Positions 1 through 8,591 are shown, numbered from the stretch's first letter. The stretch: 64,000 nt of DNA from Sphingobacterium haloxyli (GCF_002980525.1 NZ_PVBQ01000015.1:46893-110892), one strand, 5' to 3'. The notes: generated by a model from the letters alone, not told the origin. Made by a program: numbers and translations.

Positions 1-318
1 AGTGCTGATTTCTTTGACGCTGAAAAACACCCTACAATGACGTTTAAAAGCACGTCTATTGAAAAATCTGGACAAGATACGTATACGCTTAAAGGAGACC
101 TCTCCTTAATGGGTGTTACAAAACCCGTTACCATGACGATGAAACATCGGGGAACTACGCAAAACCCAAATGCTGACGGAGCTCCTGTAGCAGGTATTCA
201 AATTACAGGCGTCATTAAGCGGTCTGATTTTGGCCTAGGTTCGAAATTCCCCGCTCCAATGATCAGTGACGAAGTACAGATCAAAGCAGATGGTGAATTT
301 GGGCATAAGAAGAACTAA
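1..318 (+). CDS. YceI family protein, C-terminal part (5' end outside window)
   Basis: The frame is open from base 1, so only the last 105 residues are present. The fragment has the typical YceI pattern: a SADFFDAEKHPTMTF stretch, then a TGDL-like strand (LKGDLSLMGVTKPV), and the closing FGLGSKFPAPMISDEVQI strand. YceI proteins are small lipocalin-like periplasmic barrels that bind isoprenoid or other amphiphilic lipids; the exact ligand here is unknown. A strong intrinsic terminator follows directly, so this is the end of its transcript. Any signal peptide lies outside the window. Confidence 0.9.
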   Translation, partial: SADFFDAEKHPTMTFKSTSIEKSGQDTYTLKGDLSLMGVTKPVTMTMKHRGTTQNPNADGAPVAGIQITGVIKRSDFGLGSKFPAPMISDEVQIKADGEFGHKKN

Positions 319-331
319 TACCTCTCAATGT

Positions 332-363
332 AAAAAGACATCTTTATGGGATGTCTTTTTTTT
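332..363 (+). terminator. Intrinsic terminator after YceI gene
   Basis: A stem of AAAAAGACATC and GATGTCTTTTT with a short loop is followed by a run of T. It lies 14 bases after the YceI stop codon. The A-rich left arm means it could also work for minus-strand transcripts. Confidence 0.85.
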
Positions 364-484
364 TGCCTACCGCTGAAGTCGTGACCTAGATTCATTTAAA
401 TAGGTCAGCACAAATTCTTCTTTAGGTATTCTTTCTTCCTTCCTTGAGGCCACCCAGTCCATTTCCCGTCTATAGTATGCCTGA

Positions 485-718
485 TTATTCTCGGCTTTCA
501 CTCTTACCTTGTTCTTCGCGACCCTTATCGACATTACGATTGTCATTTGTGGTACTTACATTTTCACCTATTTGTCCGTCCGCATCCAGATACTTATCTT
601 CCATCTCTTGCGCAGTGGCCTCATCTAGATTTACTTCTTTTAAACCACTTCCCGCTCCTCTGTCCGAAGATGGTTTACCTTGGGGTGCCTTGTTTCTTGC
701 GTTTTTGCCTTTACTCAT
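485..718 (-). CDS. Small acidic hydrophilic protein, unknown function
   Basis: This is a 77-residue protein starting MSKGKNARNKAPQGK, with a basic N-terminus and a long Asp/Glu/Asn-rich remainder (VNLDEATAQEMEDKYLDADGQ). It has no signal peptide, membrane segment or cysteine and is probably largely disordered. Short MSKGKN/MAKGKN-type proteins are common in Sphingobacteriaceae, but I do not know a function. An in-frame TTG at 737-739, with AGGAG five bases upstream, is an alternative start that would add seven residues. Coding status rests on composition and isolation between terminators only. Confidence 0.55.
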   Translation of the reverse strand: MSKGKNARNKAPQGKPSSDRGAGSGLKEVNLDEATAQEMEDKYLDADGQIGENVSTTNDNRNVDKGREEQGKSESRE

Positions 719-838
719 AACGATGTCTCTTATAGTCAAATAATCTCCTGTTTATATAGAGAACGTTAGCATAACCTAAAAGTTTTATTCCATTATGGTC
801 AACATAATAGGTATTAGATAAAGCTGGGATGTTTGCGT

Positions 839-860
839 CCCCCATCCCCGCCCCCGGCCC
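839..860 (-). other. G-quadruplex-type motif
   Basis: Read on the minus strand this is GGG-CC-GGGGG-C-GGGG-AT-GGGGG, four G-tracts with loops of one or two bases. It lies about 120 bases upstream of the small acidic gene, in a GC-rich patch (about 838-903) that stands out from the AT-rich surroundings. The rest of 719-1022 shows no convincing gene. Confidence 0.5.
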
Positions 861-908
861 GCGAAGAAATAGTTCGCCCCCTTGTCGGGTTCCCAACCCT
901 CGAACAAA

Positions 909-939
909 CAAAAAAGACACCTTAACATATGTCTTTTTG
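909..939. terminator. Terminator-like hairpin in intergenic region
   Basis: CAAAAAAGACA pairs with TGTCTTTTTG around a short loop. On the minus strand the right arm runs into TTTTTTGTTTGTT, so that direction fits an intrinsic terminator better. No gene reads into it. It shares its stem core (AAAAAGACA/TGTCTTTTT) with the terminator at 332-363. Confidence 0.45.
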
Positions 940-987
940 TGAAGCCGAAGTGTAGAACTTTCTCCGTTACATCTATTCTTATTTAGC

Positions 988-995
988 TATATTTG
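988..995 (+). promoter_or_regulatory. TAnnTTTG -7 element (TATATTTG)
   Basis: TATATTTG matches the Bacteroidota -7 consensus TAnnTTTG exactly. It overlaps the first in-frame TTG of the metallophosphatase frame, which argues that translation starts further downstream. No clear -33 element is seen. Confidence 0.5.
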
Positions 996-1022
996 CTGTA
1001 CCAAAGTAAGCAAAATAATTTA

Positions 1023-1703
1023 TTGGAAAATAAGCCTTTGAAAATAATAGCAATTTCGGATACGCATGGACAACATCGATCATTAAAAGTGTCCAAGGGG
1101 GATATTATTATACATACAGGAGATATAAGCAAATCGGGACGCTCAGAAGAAATCATTGATTTTTTAGATTGGTTTGCGAATCTAAATTTCCGATATAAAA
1201 TATTCATTGCAGGGAACCATGATTTTCTGTTTGAAAAAGCGCGTAAGGATGTTATTGAAAAAATGATTCCAAATGGCGTCACTTATCTAAATGATTCCGG
1301 TGTAGAAATAGAAGGCGTCAAGATTTGGGGATCCCCCATCACACCTTGGTTCAACGACTGGGCTTTTAATCGGGATCGAGGAAGTGAAATAAAAAAACAT
1401 TGGGATTTAATTCCCGATGATACTGATATATTAATTACGCATGGCCCGCCATTCGGTATATTAGATGAAACGGTCTATGGGAAGCGAACGGGATGTGAAG
1501 AATTATTATTGCGTGTTTCCCAAGTGAAGCCTCAATATCATATATTCGGCCATATCCACGAGGATTACGGTAGCTCTACTAAGGGTAAAACTACTTTTAT
1601 TAATGCTAGCGTGCTGGACGACTGGTATGAGATGAGGAATGAGCCAGTGGAGATTATTACCACCTCGTTTTTCACCTCGGACATTTGCCCTTCCCTTCGA
1701 TAA
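1023..1703 (+). CDS. Metallophosphatase domain protein (UPF0046/MPPED-like)
   Basis: About 226 residues carrying the calcineurin-like metallophosphoesterase motifs in order: SDTHG near residue 12, GDIS near 33, GNHDF near 61, THGPP near 147 and FGHIHEDYG near 183. It has no signal peptide, so it is probably cytosolic. The family resembles MPPED1/2-type phosphodiesterases, but the substrate is unknown. No ATG start fits: the frame opens at TTG 993 inside a -7 element, so I chose TTG 1023; TTG 1038 is also possible. It is convergent with the tmRNA and shares a terminator with it. Confidence 0.85.
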   Translation: MENKPLKIIAISDTHGQHRSLKVSKGDIIIHTGDISKSGRSEEIIDFLDWFANLNFRYKIFIAGNHDFLFEKARKDVIEKMIPNGVTYLNDSGVEIEGVKIWGSPITPWFNDWAFNRDRGSEIKKHWDLIPDDTDILITHGPPFGILDETVYGKRTGCEELLLRVSQVKPQYHIFGHIHEDYGSSTKGKTTFINASVLDDWYEMRNEPVEIITTSFFTSDICPSLR

Positions 1704-1722
1704 AAATTTTCATCCCTCCCAC

Positions 1723-1757
1723 AAAATAAAAGCCCAACTTCCGTTGAGCTTTTATTT
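1723..1757. terminator. Bidirectional terminator between metallophosphatase and tmRNA
   Basis: The stem AAAATAAAAGCCCAAC / GTTGAGCTTTTATTT has A-rich and T-rich flanks on both sides, so it can end both the plus-strand phosphatase transcript and the minus-strand tmRNA. Confidence 0.8.
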
Positions 1758-1758
1758 G

Positions 1759-2123
1759 TGGAGCCGGAGAGATTCGAACTCTCGTCCAGACATAGTACAG
1801 TGTACGCTTTCTACATGCTTAGTTTCTCTTTTGTTGTCGGGAGAGGGAAGGTGAGAAACTTACCTATACCGTTCTCCGTATTTGCTGTATCTCACCGGTG
1901 CTTAGCAAAATCACACCGGCCAGTTCTATTGTTCGATGCCCCTGATGTTAGACCAAAGAACAGGATCTAACGGGACAAATAGCTATGTTAAGTCTAACTT
2001 AAGCAGCTAAGGCGTAGTTTTCTTCGCCAGTTGTAAAGTTGAAAGTTCAGATTTAAGTGCTAGACTAACAATGCACTGCATGCTTACATAACCATCGCTA
2101 TCCTGTCAATTCCGGTCGACCCC
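1759..2123 (-). ncRNA. ssrA: tmRNA (transfer-messenger RNA)
   Basis: On the minus strand the RNA begins GGGGTCGACCGGAATTGACA and ends in a tRNA-like T-arm (GAGTTCGAATCTC) followed by CGGCTCC. The 5' GGGGTCG and 3' CGGCTCC form a complete 7-bp acceptor stem with an unpaired discriminator A; CCA is not encoded. The tag reading frame at 1999-2028 reads GGC GAA GAA AAC TAC GCC TTA GCT GCT TAA, giving the tag GEENYALAA, of the usual Bacteroidota type. It rescues stalled ribosomes with SmpB, which is not in this window. Confidence 0.97.
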
Positions 2124-2139
2124 ATGATTATATAGCCTA

Positions 2140-2147
2140 CAAAATTA
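2140..2147 (-). promoter_or_regulatory. TAnnTTTG -7 element for tmRNA
   Basis: The minus strand reads TAATTTTG, matching the Bacteroidota -7 consensus. It lies 16 bases upstream of the mature tmRNA 5' end, which leaves a short leader for RNase P removal. Confidence 0.5.
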
Positions 2148-2216
2148 CGAAAATTTATTTGTTTTTGCTATATTTAAGACGAAAACAGATATTTTAGTTT
2201 TACTTAAACACACTTC

Positions 2217-3074
2217 ATGGCTACAGAAACAAAAACGAACCCGGAAAATGCACCGCTAGAAACCGCGGCATCAATAGCAAAACCTACAGAAAAAGTAGAT
2301 AAGACTGCTACCGCTAAACCAATTGCTACTAGCAAAACGAAAGCAGCTTCCACAGGAAAAACTATAACGGCAAAAACCGGAAACACTGCAAGGCCTGCTA
2401 CGACAGCAAGCAAATCCGCTGCAAGGAAGCCAACTGCTCCTAGCAAACCAAAAGTGGCCTCGCCAGCGAAAACCACGGCGGCAAAAACTGGAGTCGCGGT
2501 AAAAGCTACGACAACTACGGAAAACAAAACTGCAGCAGCAAAACCTGCTACGGCGAGCAAGCCAAAGACAACTTCTACTGCAAAACCAGCAGCACCGAAA
2601 AGCGGAGGTACTACGAAAACTACGACGACAGAAAACAAGACTACAGCGGCAAAACCTGCTGCGAGCAAGCCTAAGCCAACTTCTGCGACAAAAACGACAG
2701 CACCAAAAAGTGCTAGTACGAAAAAACCTGCCGCTCAAGCAAAAAACGTCTCCGCAACACCCTCTCCAGCAGAGAAAAGTCAAAAAAAAGAGGGAAAATC
2801 AGCCGACGCTAAGAAGCTTGTTAAAGAGGCATCTTATAAAAGTGAAGTAAAAGAGCGAGTGAAGCCCGGCAAAAAGAAGGAAAAGGATAAAAAGGAAAAG
2901 AAACAAGAAAGCAAAAAAAGCACGCCAAAATCTAAAAAGACGGCCGACAAGAAGACAAAGGTAAAAGATGAAAAACAGCTTGGCGGACTCAAAAAGAAAT
3001 TAAAAAAGCTGATTGAGGACGTACTTGATAAAAAGGAAAAGAAAGCGAAACAAGGAAAGAAAAAGGGGAAATAG
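2217..3074 (+). CDS. Lys/Ala/Thr/Pro-rich histone H1-like protein
   Basis: 285 residues of very low complexity. Residues 1-180 are Ala/Thr/Lys/Pro-rich with AAKPA and SKPK repeats; residues 180-285 are extremely Lys-rich and end in an amphipathic stretch (LGGLKKKLKKLIEDVLDKK) and a KKGK tail. There are no cysteines, signal peptide or membrane segment. The composition is like bacterial H1-type nucleoid proteins (Hc1/AlgP-like C-terminal domains), so DNA or RNA binding is a reasonable inference but unproven. The coding sequence contains imperfect internal repeats of about 105 bp (2503-2607 and 2611-2715). The gene is divergent from tmRNA. Confidence 0.8.
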   Translation: MATETKTNPENAPLETAASIAKPTEKVDKTATAKPIATSKTKAASTGKTITAKTGNTARPATTASKSAARKPTAPSKPKVASPAKTTAAKTGVAVKATTTTENKTAAAKPATASKPKTTSTAKPAAPKSGGTTKTTTTENKTTAAKPAASKPKPTSATKTTAPKSASTKKPAAQAKNVSATPSPAEKSQKKEGKSADAKKLVKEASYKSEVKERVKPGKKKEKDKKEKKQESKKSTPKSKKTADKKTKVKDEKQLGGLKKKLKKLIEDVLDKKEKKAKQGKKKGK

Positions 3075-3086
3075 AAATTTGCAGAA

Positions 3087-3110
3087 TAGCCACGGTTTAG
3101 GCGGTGGCTA
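3087..3110. terminator. Weak hairpin after H1-like gene
   Basis: TAGCCAC pairs with GTGGCTA around a ten-base loop, 13 bases after the stop codon. There is no clear T-run, so its terminator role is uncertain. Confidence 0.35.
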
Positions 3111-3199
3111 CTCTCTCCTATATATACCACACGCCAGCGATCAAACTTCAAAGTAGACTTCGAATTTCTAGTTGCGGCGAATTTCGTAAAATGCCTATA

Positions 3200-4114
3200 T
3201 TATAAGATTACTTCTGTAGATTTTCTGATCTGGATACCGTGCCTATCCCTGAGTTCTTCAAAGCGTTGTCGTGTACTGTCTTCAAAACCAATAATTGGAG
3301 ACATGCAGTCTTCCAATAGCGTAATACGAGAGGTAACCGATCTGTCGGCTGCATAATACTCCAGGATCTGCTCCACAGAAGCCAACACGCAGTGGCTCGA
3401 AGCCTCTCCAGCGATAAAAATAGCATCACAGTTTTGGATGGCATCGAGCACAGCATAGTTTATATAGTGTTCCTTGTCATACTCTGCTTTGATGATACCA
3501 TACATCTCCGTATATGGATTTTGACCTTTATAAATCAATTTGGGGGTGGCGTTACGTGCTGCGGCATGGAAATATAGCATCTTTGTAAACTCGGATTCGA
3601 GTTTCGCACCGAATGTGCCCTCCAGACAATGGTACGGCCAGATACAAAGCTGTTTATTACCCGCAGACTCTAGGTTACGAAGATATTCTAAAGAGCGCTC
3701 CGATTCTCCATTGGCGGCGACCCAAATACCGCTTGCCACATCTTCATAACTGATAATTGTGAAAGGTTTCGGGTGCTTACCTTCTTGATCCAACCACCAG
3801 ACCGGATGAAAGATTTGCATCATCGAATGACAATCTAGGCTACAGATCACGTGGGTGAGTGACTCGAGATTACAATACATCCATCGCGTAAGACGTTGTA
3901 CATCCCCTTTCGAACCAGCAACTGGCAGGCTGCCGATATTTTGCATAAAATCGTTTTGCACATCGATCGCCAAAAGAAGTGCTCGCTGCCTATCCTTCGA
4001 AGCATGCGGAATATTTTCACCTCGTGCTAACGTCAAGATATCAGTTATGCTTTCTTTGCTTTCAAACGACGCAATGCGATTGACATCGATAATATTTTCG
4101 TATGTTGTTTTCAT
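3200..4114 (-). CDS. Isochorismatase/nicotinamidase-like cysteine hydrolase
   Basis: 304 residues. The family's catalytic features can be placed: Asp in LLAIDVQNDF near residue 50, a candidate Lys in IYKGQNPYTE near 196, and the nucleophile Cys in GEASSHCV near 242. The N-terminus is about 45 residues longer than in typical nicotinamidases, and the WPYHC segment near 160 is a family hallmark. The protein has no signal peptide. It may hydrolyse nicotinamide or another amide, but the substrate cannot be read from the sequence. It stands alone, downstream of the MBL-fold gene and separated from it by 24 bases. Confidence 0.8.
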   Translation of the reverse strand: MKTTYENIIDVNRIASFESKESITDILTLARGENIPHASKDRQRALLLAIDVQNDFMQNIGSLPVAGSKGDVQRLTRWMYCNLESLTHVICSLDCHSMMQIFHPVWWLDQEGKHPKPFTIISYEDVASGIWVAANGESERSLEYLRNLESAGNKQLCIWPYHCLEGTFGAKLESEFTKMLYFHAAARNATPKLIYKGQNPYTEMYGIIKAEYDKEHYINYAVLDAIQNCDAIFIAGEASSHCVLASVEQILEYYAADRSVTSRITLLEDCMSPIIGFEDSTRQRFEELRDRHGIQIRKSTEVIL

Positions 4115-4138
4115 CTATAGATAACTTGACTCTAAAGG

Positions 4139-5251
4139 CTATCGAAGCCCCTCCCACCAGGCCATATTCGACGCCATACTATCCATATATACCAGTTGCC
4201 CTATCTTAGGGGTAATAAGTTTGACATGGCTTTCTTGAGCCGCTTTGGTAATTCTAATTAATGGTTCGTCCCATGCGTGATTTGCCAACGGAAATTTTGC
4301 GGAATGGACGGGAATCACATGAGTTGCTCGTAGATCTGCGGTCGCTGTTATGACTTCTTCGGGCATCATGTGTATGTAATGCCACATTTCGTTGTACTGT
4401 CCGTTCTCGAGAATCGCAAAATCAAACGGCCCATGTTGTTGCCCTATCTCCTTAAAATGTTGACCATAGCCACTATCACCTCCCAAGAACAACTTTTTAG
4501 ATCCATCCAAGACGAACGACGACCAAAGCGTTGTATTTCTCTTAAATGTACGGCCCGAGAAATGCCTTGACGTAGTCGAAGTGATTTTCATACCGTCCAG
4601 CTCAAGGCTGTCTCCCCAGTATAATTCAGTAATCTGATCGGCGGGATATCCCCATTTTTCCAAGTGAGCCCCTACCCCTAAGCCAGTGACGATGTGTTTA
4701 ACCTTATGTTTAAGCTGCATGAACGTATTGTAATCCAAGTGATCCCAATGATCATGCGTAATAAAGAGTATATCTATCTCAGGCATATCCTGAACAGCGT
4801 AATCGTAAGTACTATTAAAAGCACGCACGCTGATACGCACCGGAGTAGCGTATTTGCTGAACACGGGGTCTACCAAAATTCTCTTTCCATCCAATTGGAT
4901 AAAATACGATGAATGTCCGAACCACACATAAACATTGCTGTCGGTTGGAAGGGTGTGTAAATCACTTTTGACGACAGGTATGGAATCTTGAGGCGCATTG
5001 CGCACCTTTTTTGTAAAGAAAAATCCCTTAATGATATCTTGATAAGTGACACCTTCCGCTAACGCCGGCGTAGGTTCAAGATTATCAAATGCCCCATTTT
5101 TATAGTTAGGCTTGCTTTGCATTCGCGCAAGACGTTCTCCTGTAGCGTTTGCGCCAAAACGATCATGACGCAGATAGAGAAGTCCGCCGACAATCAGCAA
5201 TACAACTAGGATCAGTAAAATCTGCATACTCCGAATTAAAAACTTTTTCAT
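4139..5251 (-). CDS. MBL-fold metallohydrolase, membrane-anchored (NAPE-PLD/UlaG-like)
   Basis: About 370 residues. An N-terminal hydrophobic helix (ILLILVVLLIVGGLLYL) anchors it to the membrane. The metallo-beta-lactamase signature THDHWDH is near residue 163, followed by the second metal-site histidines (HFSGR, GGDSGYG, HSAKF). The order and length resemble NAPE-PLD-type phosphodiesterases and RomA-like proteins, which cleave lipid phosphodiesters or related compounds; the actual substrate is unknown. The frame is open to 5284, but a TAnnTTTG element at 5261-5268 lies inside that extension, so I place the start at ATG 5251. Confidence 0.82.
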   Translation of the reverse strand: MKKFLIRSMQILLILVVLLIVGGLLYLRHDRFGANATGERLARMQSKPNYKNGAFDNLEPTPALAEGVTYQDIIKGFFFTKKVRNAPQDSIPVVKSDLHTLPTDSNVYVWFGHSSYFIQLDGKRILVDPVFSKYATPVRISVRAFNSTYDYAVQDMPEIDILFITHDHWDHLDYNTFMQLKHKVKHIVTGLGVGAHLEKWGYPADQITELYWGDSLELDGMKITSTTSRHFSGRTFKRNTTLWSSFVLDGSKKLFLGGDSGYGQHFKEIGQQHGPFDFAILENGQYNEMWHYIHMMPEEVITATADLRATHVIPVHSAKFPLANHAWDEPLIRITKAAQESHVKLITPKIGQLVYMDSMASNMAWWEGLR

Positions 5252-5260
5252 TGACGCAAC

Positions 5261-5268
5261 CAAAATTA
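5261..5268 (-). promoter_or_regulatory. TAnnTTTG -7 element for MBL-fold gene
   Basis: The minus strand reads TAATTTTG, ending nine bases before ATG 5251. The transcription start would fall only a few bases from the start codon. It gives this gene its own promoter just downstream of thiF. Confidence 0.5.
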
Positions 5269-5307
5269 GCGGAATACATCTCATCTAAAAGTCATAATTA
5301 ACAGCGC

Positions 5308-6018
5308 TTAAAATTTCACTGTCATAAAACGCCAATTTAAGGTATCAATAACCGTGAGCTGATCGGTAGCCATGGGTAGTCCGACAATTATTTTAAGTAC
5401 CATCATAGCCATCATTGTTCCAACAATGCCGGGCAATGGACCCAATACACCATTTCGATCACAGTTGGGCACGTCTTCGGGATTAGGAGCTTCAGGAAAT
5501 AGGTCTCTAAGGTTTTTGCTCCGGTTATAGTTAAAAACAGCCACTTGTCCCTCAAAAGCAAAAATACTCCCATAGACCAATGGCTTATTCAATGCTACAC
5601 AGGCGTCGTTAACAATATAGCGCGTAGTAAAGTTATCTGATCCGTCCACCACCATATCATAATCTCGGATCAAATCCCGAGCATTCTCTATAGTTACCTT
5701 GAGATGGAGAGGCACGAAGCTGATATGGCTATTGAAATTTCTTACAAAATCGCTGGCACTATCCACCTTGGACTTTCCAATCGCACTTTCCAGATGGATA
5801 ACCTGCCTATTAAGATTATGCATTTCCACTTCATCAAAGTCGACCACCGCTAAACCGCCTACACCGGCAGCGGCTAAATACTGTATTACTGGACTACCTA
5901 GTCCGCCCGCTCCTATCACAAGCACCTTGGCTTCACCGATTTTTCGCTGGCCGACAACGCCTATTTCCTCAATAAATATCTGTCTGCTGTACCGGTTGAA
6001 AACGTCATCTGCATGCAT
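5308..6018 (-). CDS. thiF: ThiF-type adenylyltransferase (HesA/MoeB/ThiF family)
   Basis: 236 residues, E1-like fold. The nucleotide-binding loop is VIGAGGLGSP near residue 33, followed by VVDFDEVEMHNLNRQ with the conserved acidic and Arg residues, and PNCDRNGVLGPLPG near 182 with the conserved cysteine. It adenylates the C-terminal glycine of ThiS so that sulfur can be loaded. Only two cysteines are present (DACVAL and PNCDRN), so the CxxC pairs that bind zinc in many relatives are absent. It is the last gene of the thiamine operon, 66 bases after thiH. Confidence 0.88.
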   Translation of the reverse strand: MHADDVFNRYSRQIFIEEIGVVGQRKIGEAKVLVIGAGGLGSPVIQYLAAAGVGGLAVVDFDEVEMHNLNRQVIHLESAIGKSKVDSASDFVRNFNSHISFVPLHLKVTIENARDLIRDYDMVVDGSDNFTTRYIVNDACVALNKPLVYGSIFAFEGQVAVFNYNRSKNLRDLFPEAPNPEDVPNCDRNGVLGPLPGIVGTMMAMMVLKIIVGLPMATDQLTVIDTLNWRFMTVKF

Positions 6019-6084
6019 TGTTTCTGTTTATCTATTTACGCTATCCTTTATTTTTCTCCAAAACTGCTGGAGCAGAGATCAAAA

Positions 6085-7194
6085 TTACCAATAATTATCC
6101 CAATCTTTCATAACGGGTTCATACCCCACCTGATAAATTACGTTCCGTATTTCGTCCATGCTACGTTCGTCACTAGTTTCAAACTGTTCTAACGATTGGG
6201 GATCCACCACATATCCTCCAGGATTGGTTTTCGATGCCGCGCTCATCATAGTAGCCCCGAGGGAAATAATATGGTTTCTAAATTTTTCATTCTCGCGGGT
6301 GGAAACAGAAATCTCCAAGTCCGGATTCCAGATTCTATACGCACAGATCAGCTGTAGTAAATCCCGATCTTCCATAACAAAGTTCGGTTCTATAATCCCT
6401 TCAGCCGGTCGCAATCGAGGAAAAGAAACCGAATATTTCGTCTGCCAGTAGGTCTTCTGCAAGTAATCAATATGTAAAGCATTAAAGAAACTATCTACCC
6501 GCCAATCTTCCAAACCTAGTAATACACCTAGTCCGATTTTGTGCAATCCTGCCTGCCCTATCCTGTCAGGTGTATCCAAGCGGAATGCGAAGTTTGACTT
6601 TTTACCTTTCGGATGATATTGCTTATATACTTCCTCATGGTAGGTTTCCTGATAGACGAGCACGGCGTGAACACCAGCCCGGTGCAATGCCTCGTATTCC
6701 TCTTCTAACAGTGGTTGCACCTCTATGGAAATATGCGCAAAAAGTGGGCGTAATAGTTTTATTGCATTAAGAAAATAATCTACACCTACGGTTTTATTCG
6801 CCTCCCCGCTGACTAAAAGAACGTGATTTACGCCCATAGCTTTTAGTGCGGCTGCCTCCTGCATAATTTCTATGCTACTTAAAGTTTTACGTTTAAGCTG
6901 ATTATCCATGCTAAAGCCGCAATACGTACAGATGTTCTGGCATTCGTTGCTAAGATACAGCGGCGCGAACAGCTGTATGGTTTTTCCAAACCGCTTTTGA
7001 GTAAGTCGTTGCGCCATATACGCCATTTCCTCCAACGAGTGGCTTGCTTCAGGCGATAAAAGCACTAAAAAATCGTCTAATGTTTTTTTAGTCTTATGAA
7101 GGCTTCGCCGTACATCCGAATTACGGACGTCGTAGATTCTTTCGTGAATGGAATCCCATCGATATTCATGGAATTTATGCTGGAATGATTGCAT
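6085..7194 (-). CDS. thiH: 2-iminoacetate synthase ThiH
   Basis: 369 residues, radical-SAM enzyme. The cluster motif CQNICTYC (CxxxCxxC) lies near residue 92 in the context LYLSNECQNICTYCGFS. It cleaves tyrosine to give dehydroglycine (2-iminoacetate) and p-cresol for thiazole formation with ThiG and ThiS-thiocarboxylate. The length matches E. coli ThiH. Its presence rather than a ThiO glycine oxidase indicates the oxygen-independent thiazole route. It starts 13 bases after the thiG stop. Confidence 0.95.
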   Translation of the reverse strand: MQSFQHKFHEYRWDSIHERIYDVRNSDVRRSLHKTKKTLDDFLVLLSPEASHSLEEMAYMAQRLTQKRFGKTIQLFAPLYLSNECQNICTYCGFSMDNQLKRKTLSSIEIMQEAAALKAMGVNHVLLVSGEANKTVGVDYFLNAIKLLRPLFAHISIEVQPLLEEEYEALHRAGVHAVLVYQETYHEEVYKQYHPKGKKSNFAFRLDTPDRIGQAGLHKIGLGVLLGLEDWRVDSFFNALHIDYLQKTYWQTKYSVSFPRLRPAEGIIEPNFVMEDRDLLQLICAYRIWNPDLEISVSTRENEKFRNHIISLGATMMSAASKTNPGGYVVDPQSLEQFETSDERSMDEIRNVIYQVGYEPVMKDWDNYW

Positions 7195-7207
7195 TTTTAT
7201 CCGTTTT

Positions 7208-7978
7208 CTAGTCCAACAAAAAGTTCGTCAAGGGACTGGAAGCTACCGCAACCGTCTGCGAAGCAGGTAAGCCTGCTTCATATGCCCTTCGCCCAGCAAC
7301 AACTGCCTCTTTAAACGCGACCGCCATCGCTGTCGGATCGTTCGCAACCGCAATAGCTGTGTTGACCAAGACCGCATCGGCTCCTATTTCCATTGCCTTT
7401 GCTGCATCCGAAGGCGCACCAATACCGGCATCGACTACTACTGGAACATTGCTTTGTTCTATGATAATTTCTAAAAAGTTTAACGTTAGTAATCCTTTGT
7501 TGCTACCAATAGGCGCACCGAGCGGCATAACAGCTGCCGTCCCCACGTCTTCCAGCCGTTTGCACAAGACCGGATCGGCGTGGATGTATGGCAAAACAAC
7601 AAAACCTTCCTTTACCAATAGTTCAGTGGCTTTGAGTGTCTCAATCGGATCAGGCAAAAGATATCGTGGATCGGGATGAATTTCCAATTTTATCCAGTTA
7701 GTTTCCAGAGCCTCTCTTGCCAGTTGTGCCGCTAGGACAGCCTCCTCTGCATTTCTTGCACCCGATGTATTCGGCAATAGACTGACATCCGGAATCTGTA
7801 AAGCCTGCAACAAATCGTCCGCACCGGACTGTAAATCCACGCGTTTTAAAGCCATCGTTACCAATTCCGATCCGGAACTCCGGACGGCTTCCGTCATCTC
7901 TTCCAATTTACCAAACTTCCCGGTTCCTAAGAACAGTCTGGAATTAAATATTTTATCTGCAATATGTAGTCTACTCAT
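7208..7978 (-). CDS. thiG: Thiazole synthase ThiG
   Basis: 256 residues, a complete TIM-barrel. MALKRVDLQ near residue 42 resembles the strand around the family's Schiff-base lysine, and [57 protein letters not shown] are the characteristic core strands. It condenses 1-deoxyxylulose 5-phosphate, dehydroglycine and ThiS-thiocarboxylate to the thiazole phosphate. The start codon overlaps the end of the upstream thiE by four bases (ATGA), which indicates coupled translation. Confidence 0.95.
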   Translation of the reverse strand: MSRLHIADKIFNSRLFLGTGKFGKLEEMTEAVRSSGSELVTMALKRVDLQSGADDLLQALQIPDVSLLPNTSGARNAEEAVLAAQLAREALETNWIKLEIHPDPRYLLPDPIETLKATELLVKEGFVVLPYIHADPVLCKRLEDVGTAAVMPLGAPIGSNKGLLTLNFLEIIIEQSNVPVVVDAGIGAPSDAAKAMEIGADAVLVNTAIAVANDPTAMAVAFKEAVVAGRRAYEAGLPASQTVAVASSPLTNFLLD

Positions 7979-8591
7979 GATAATAATTTTTTAAAATCAG
8001 AAATACTCACCGGATTGTCCGTTATCGTTTTGGATATCGCAATGCCGTAAACGCCTTCTTCCAACAATGACGGGATATCGGCAAGGTTGATCCCACCTAT
8101 AGCATAAATGGGTGGAAAATGGATATGTCGCTCTTTTAAATAAAGGATTATCTTTCGGTAACCCTCCAATCCCAAAATCGGACTTAATTTTTCCTTTGTA
8201 CTGGTCGATCGATATGGTCCTAATCCAATATAGTCGCAACCCTCGTCGATTCTTTTTAATACATTTTCTATCGTATTTGTGGTACCACCGATGATCTTTC
8301 CCTCGCCTAAAATGTGTCGGGCCTTTGCAATACCCTCATCTTCCAATCCCAAATGCACACCATCGGCATCGACCTGCTTGGCAAGCACTATGCTATCATT
8401 GATAATATAGGTCGCCCGATAATGTACACATAGTGTCCTTACCTTTTCGGCAAGCTTCTGGCGTTGTTCATTGGTCGCGTTTTTCCAGCGCAACTGGATC
8501 CAATCAGCTCCATTATCTAAAGCCTGCTGGATATTATAGTCCTGCTCCTTAGCTGTAGCGCCCTGTGATATATATTGTAATTTACTTCGCA

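Noticed and set aside
711..920. 69-codon minus-strand frame before the small acidic gene
   Set aside because: It runs through the G-rich motif, has no recognisable protein pattern and overlaps a likely leader. The GC-rich patch alone does not support coding.
750..960. Possible tRNA on the minus strand in the GC-rich patch
   Set aside because: No T-arm consensus or cloverleaf could be placed; the apparent GTTC segments do not line up with stems.
1639..1970. Short plus-strand open frames across the tmRNA gene
   Set aside because: They lie inside the structured tmRNA on the opposite strand and have no start context or composition of a protein.
2204..2783. Long minus-strand frames opposite the H1-like gene
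   Set aside because: They are shadows of the repetitive plus-strand coding sequence (poly-Val/Ala or Arg/Cys products) with no sensible protein.
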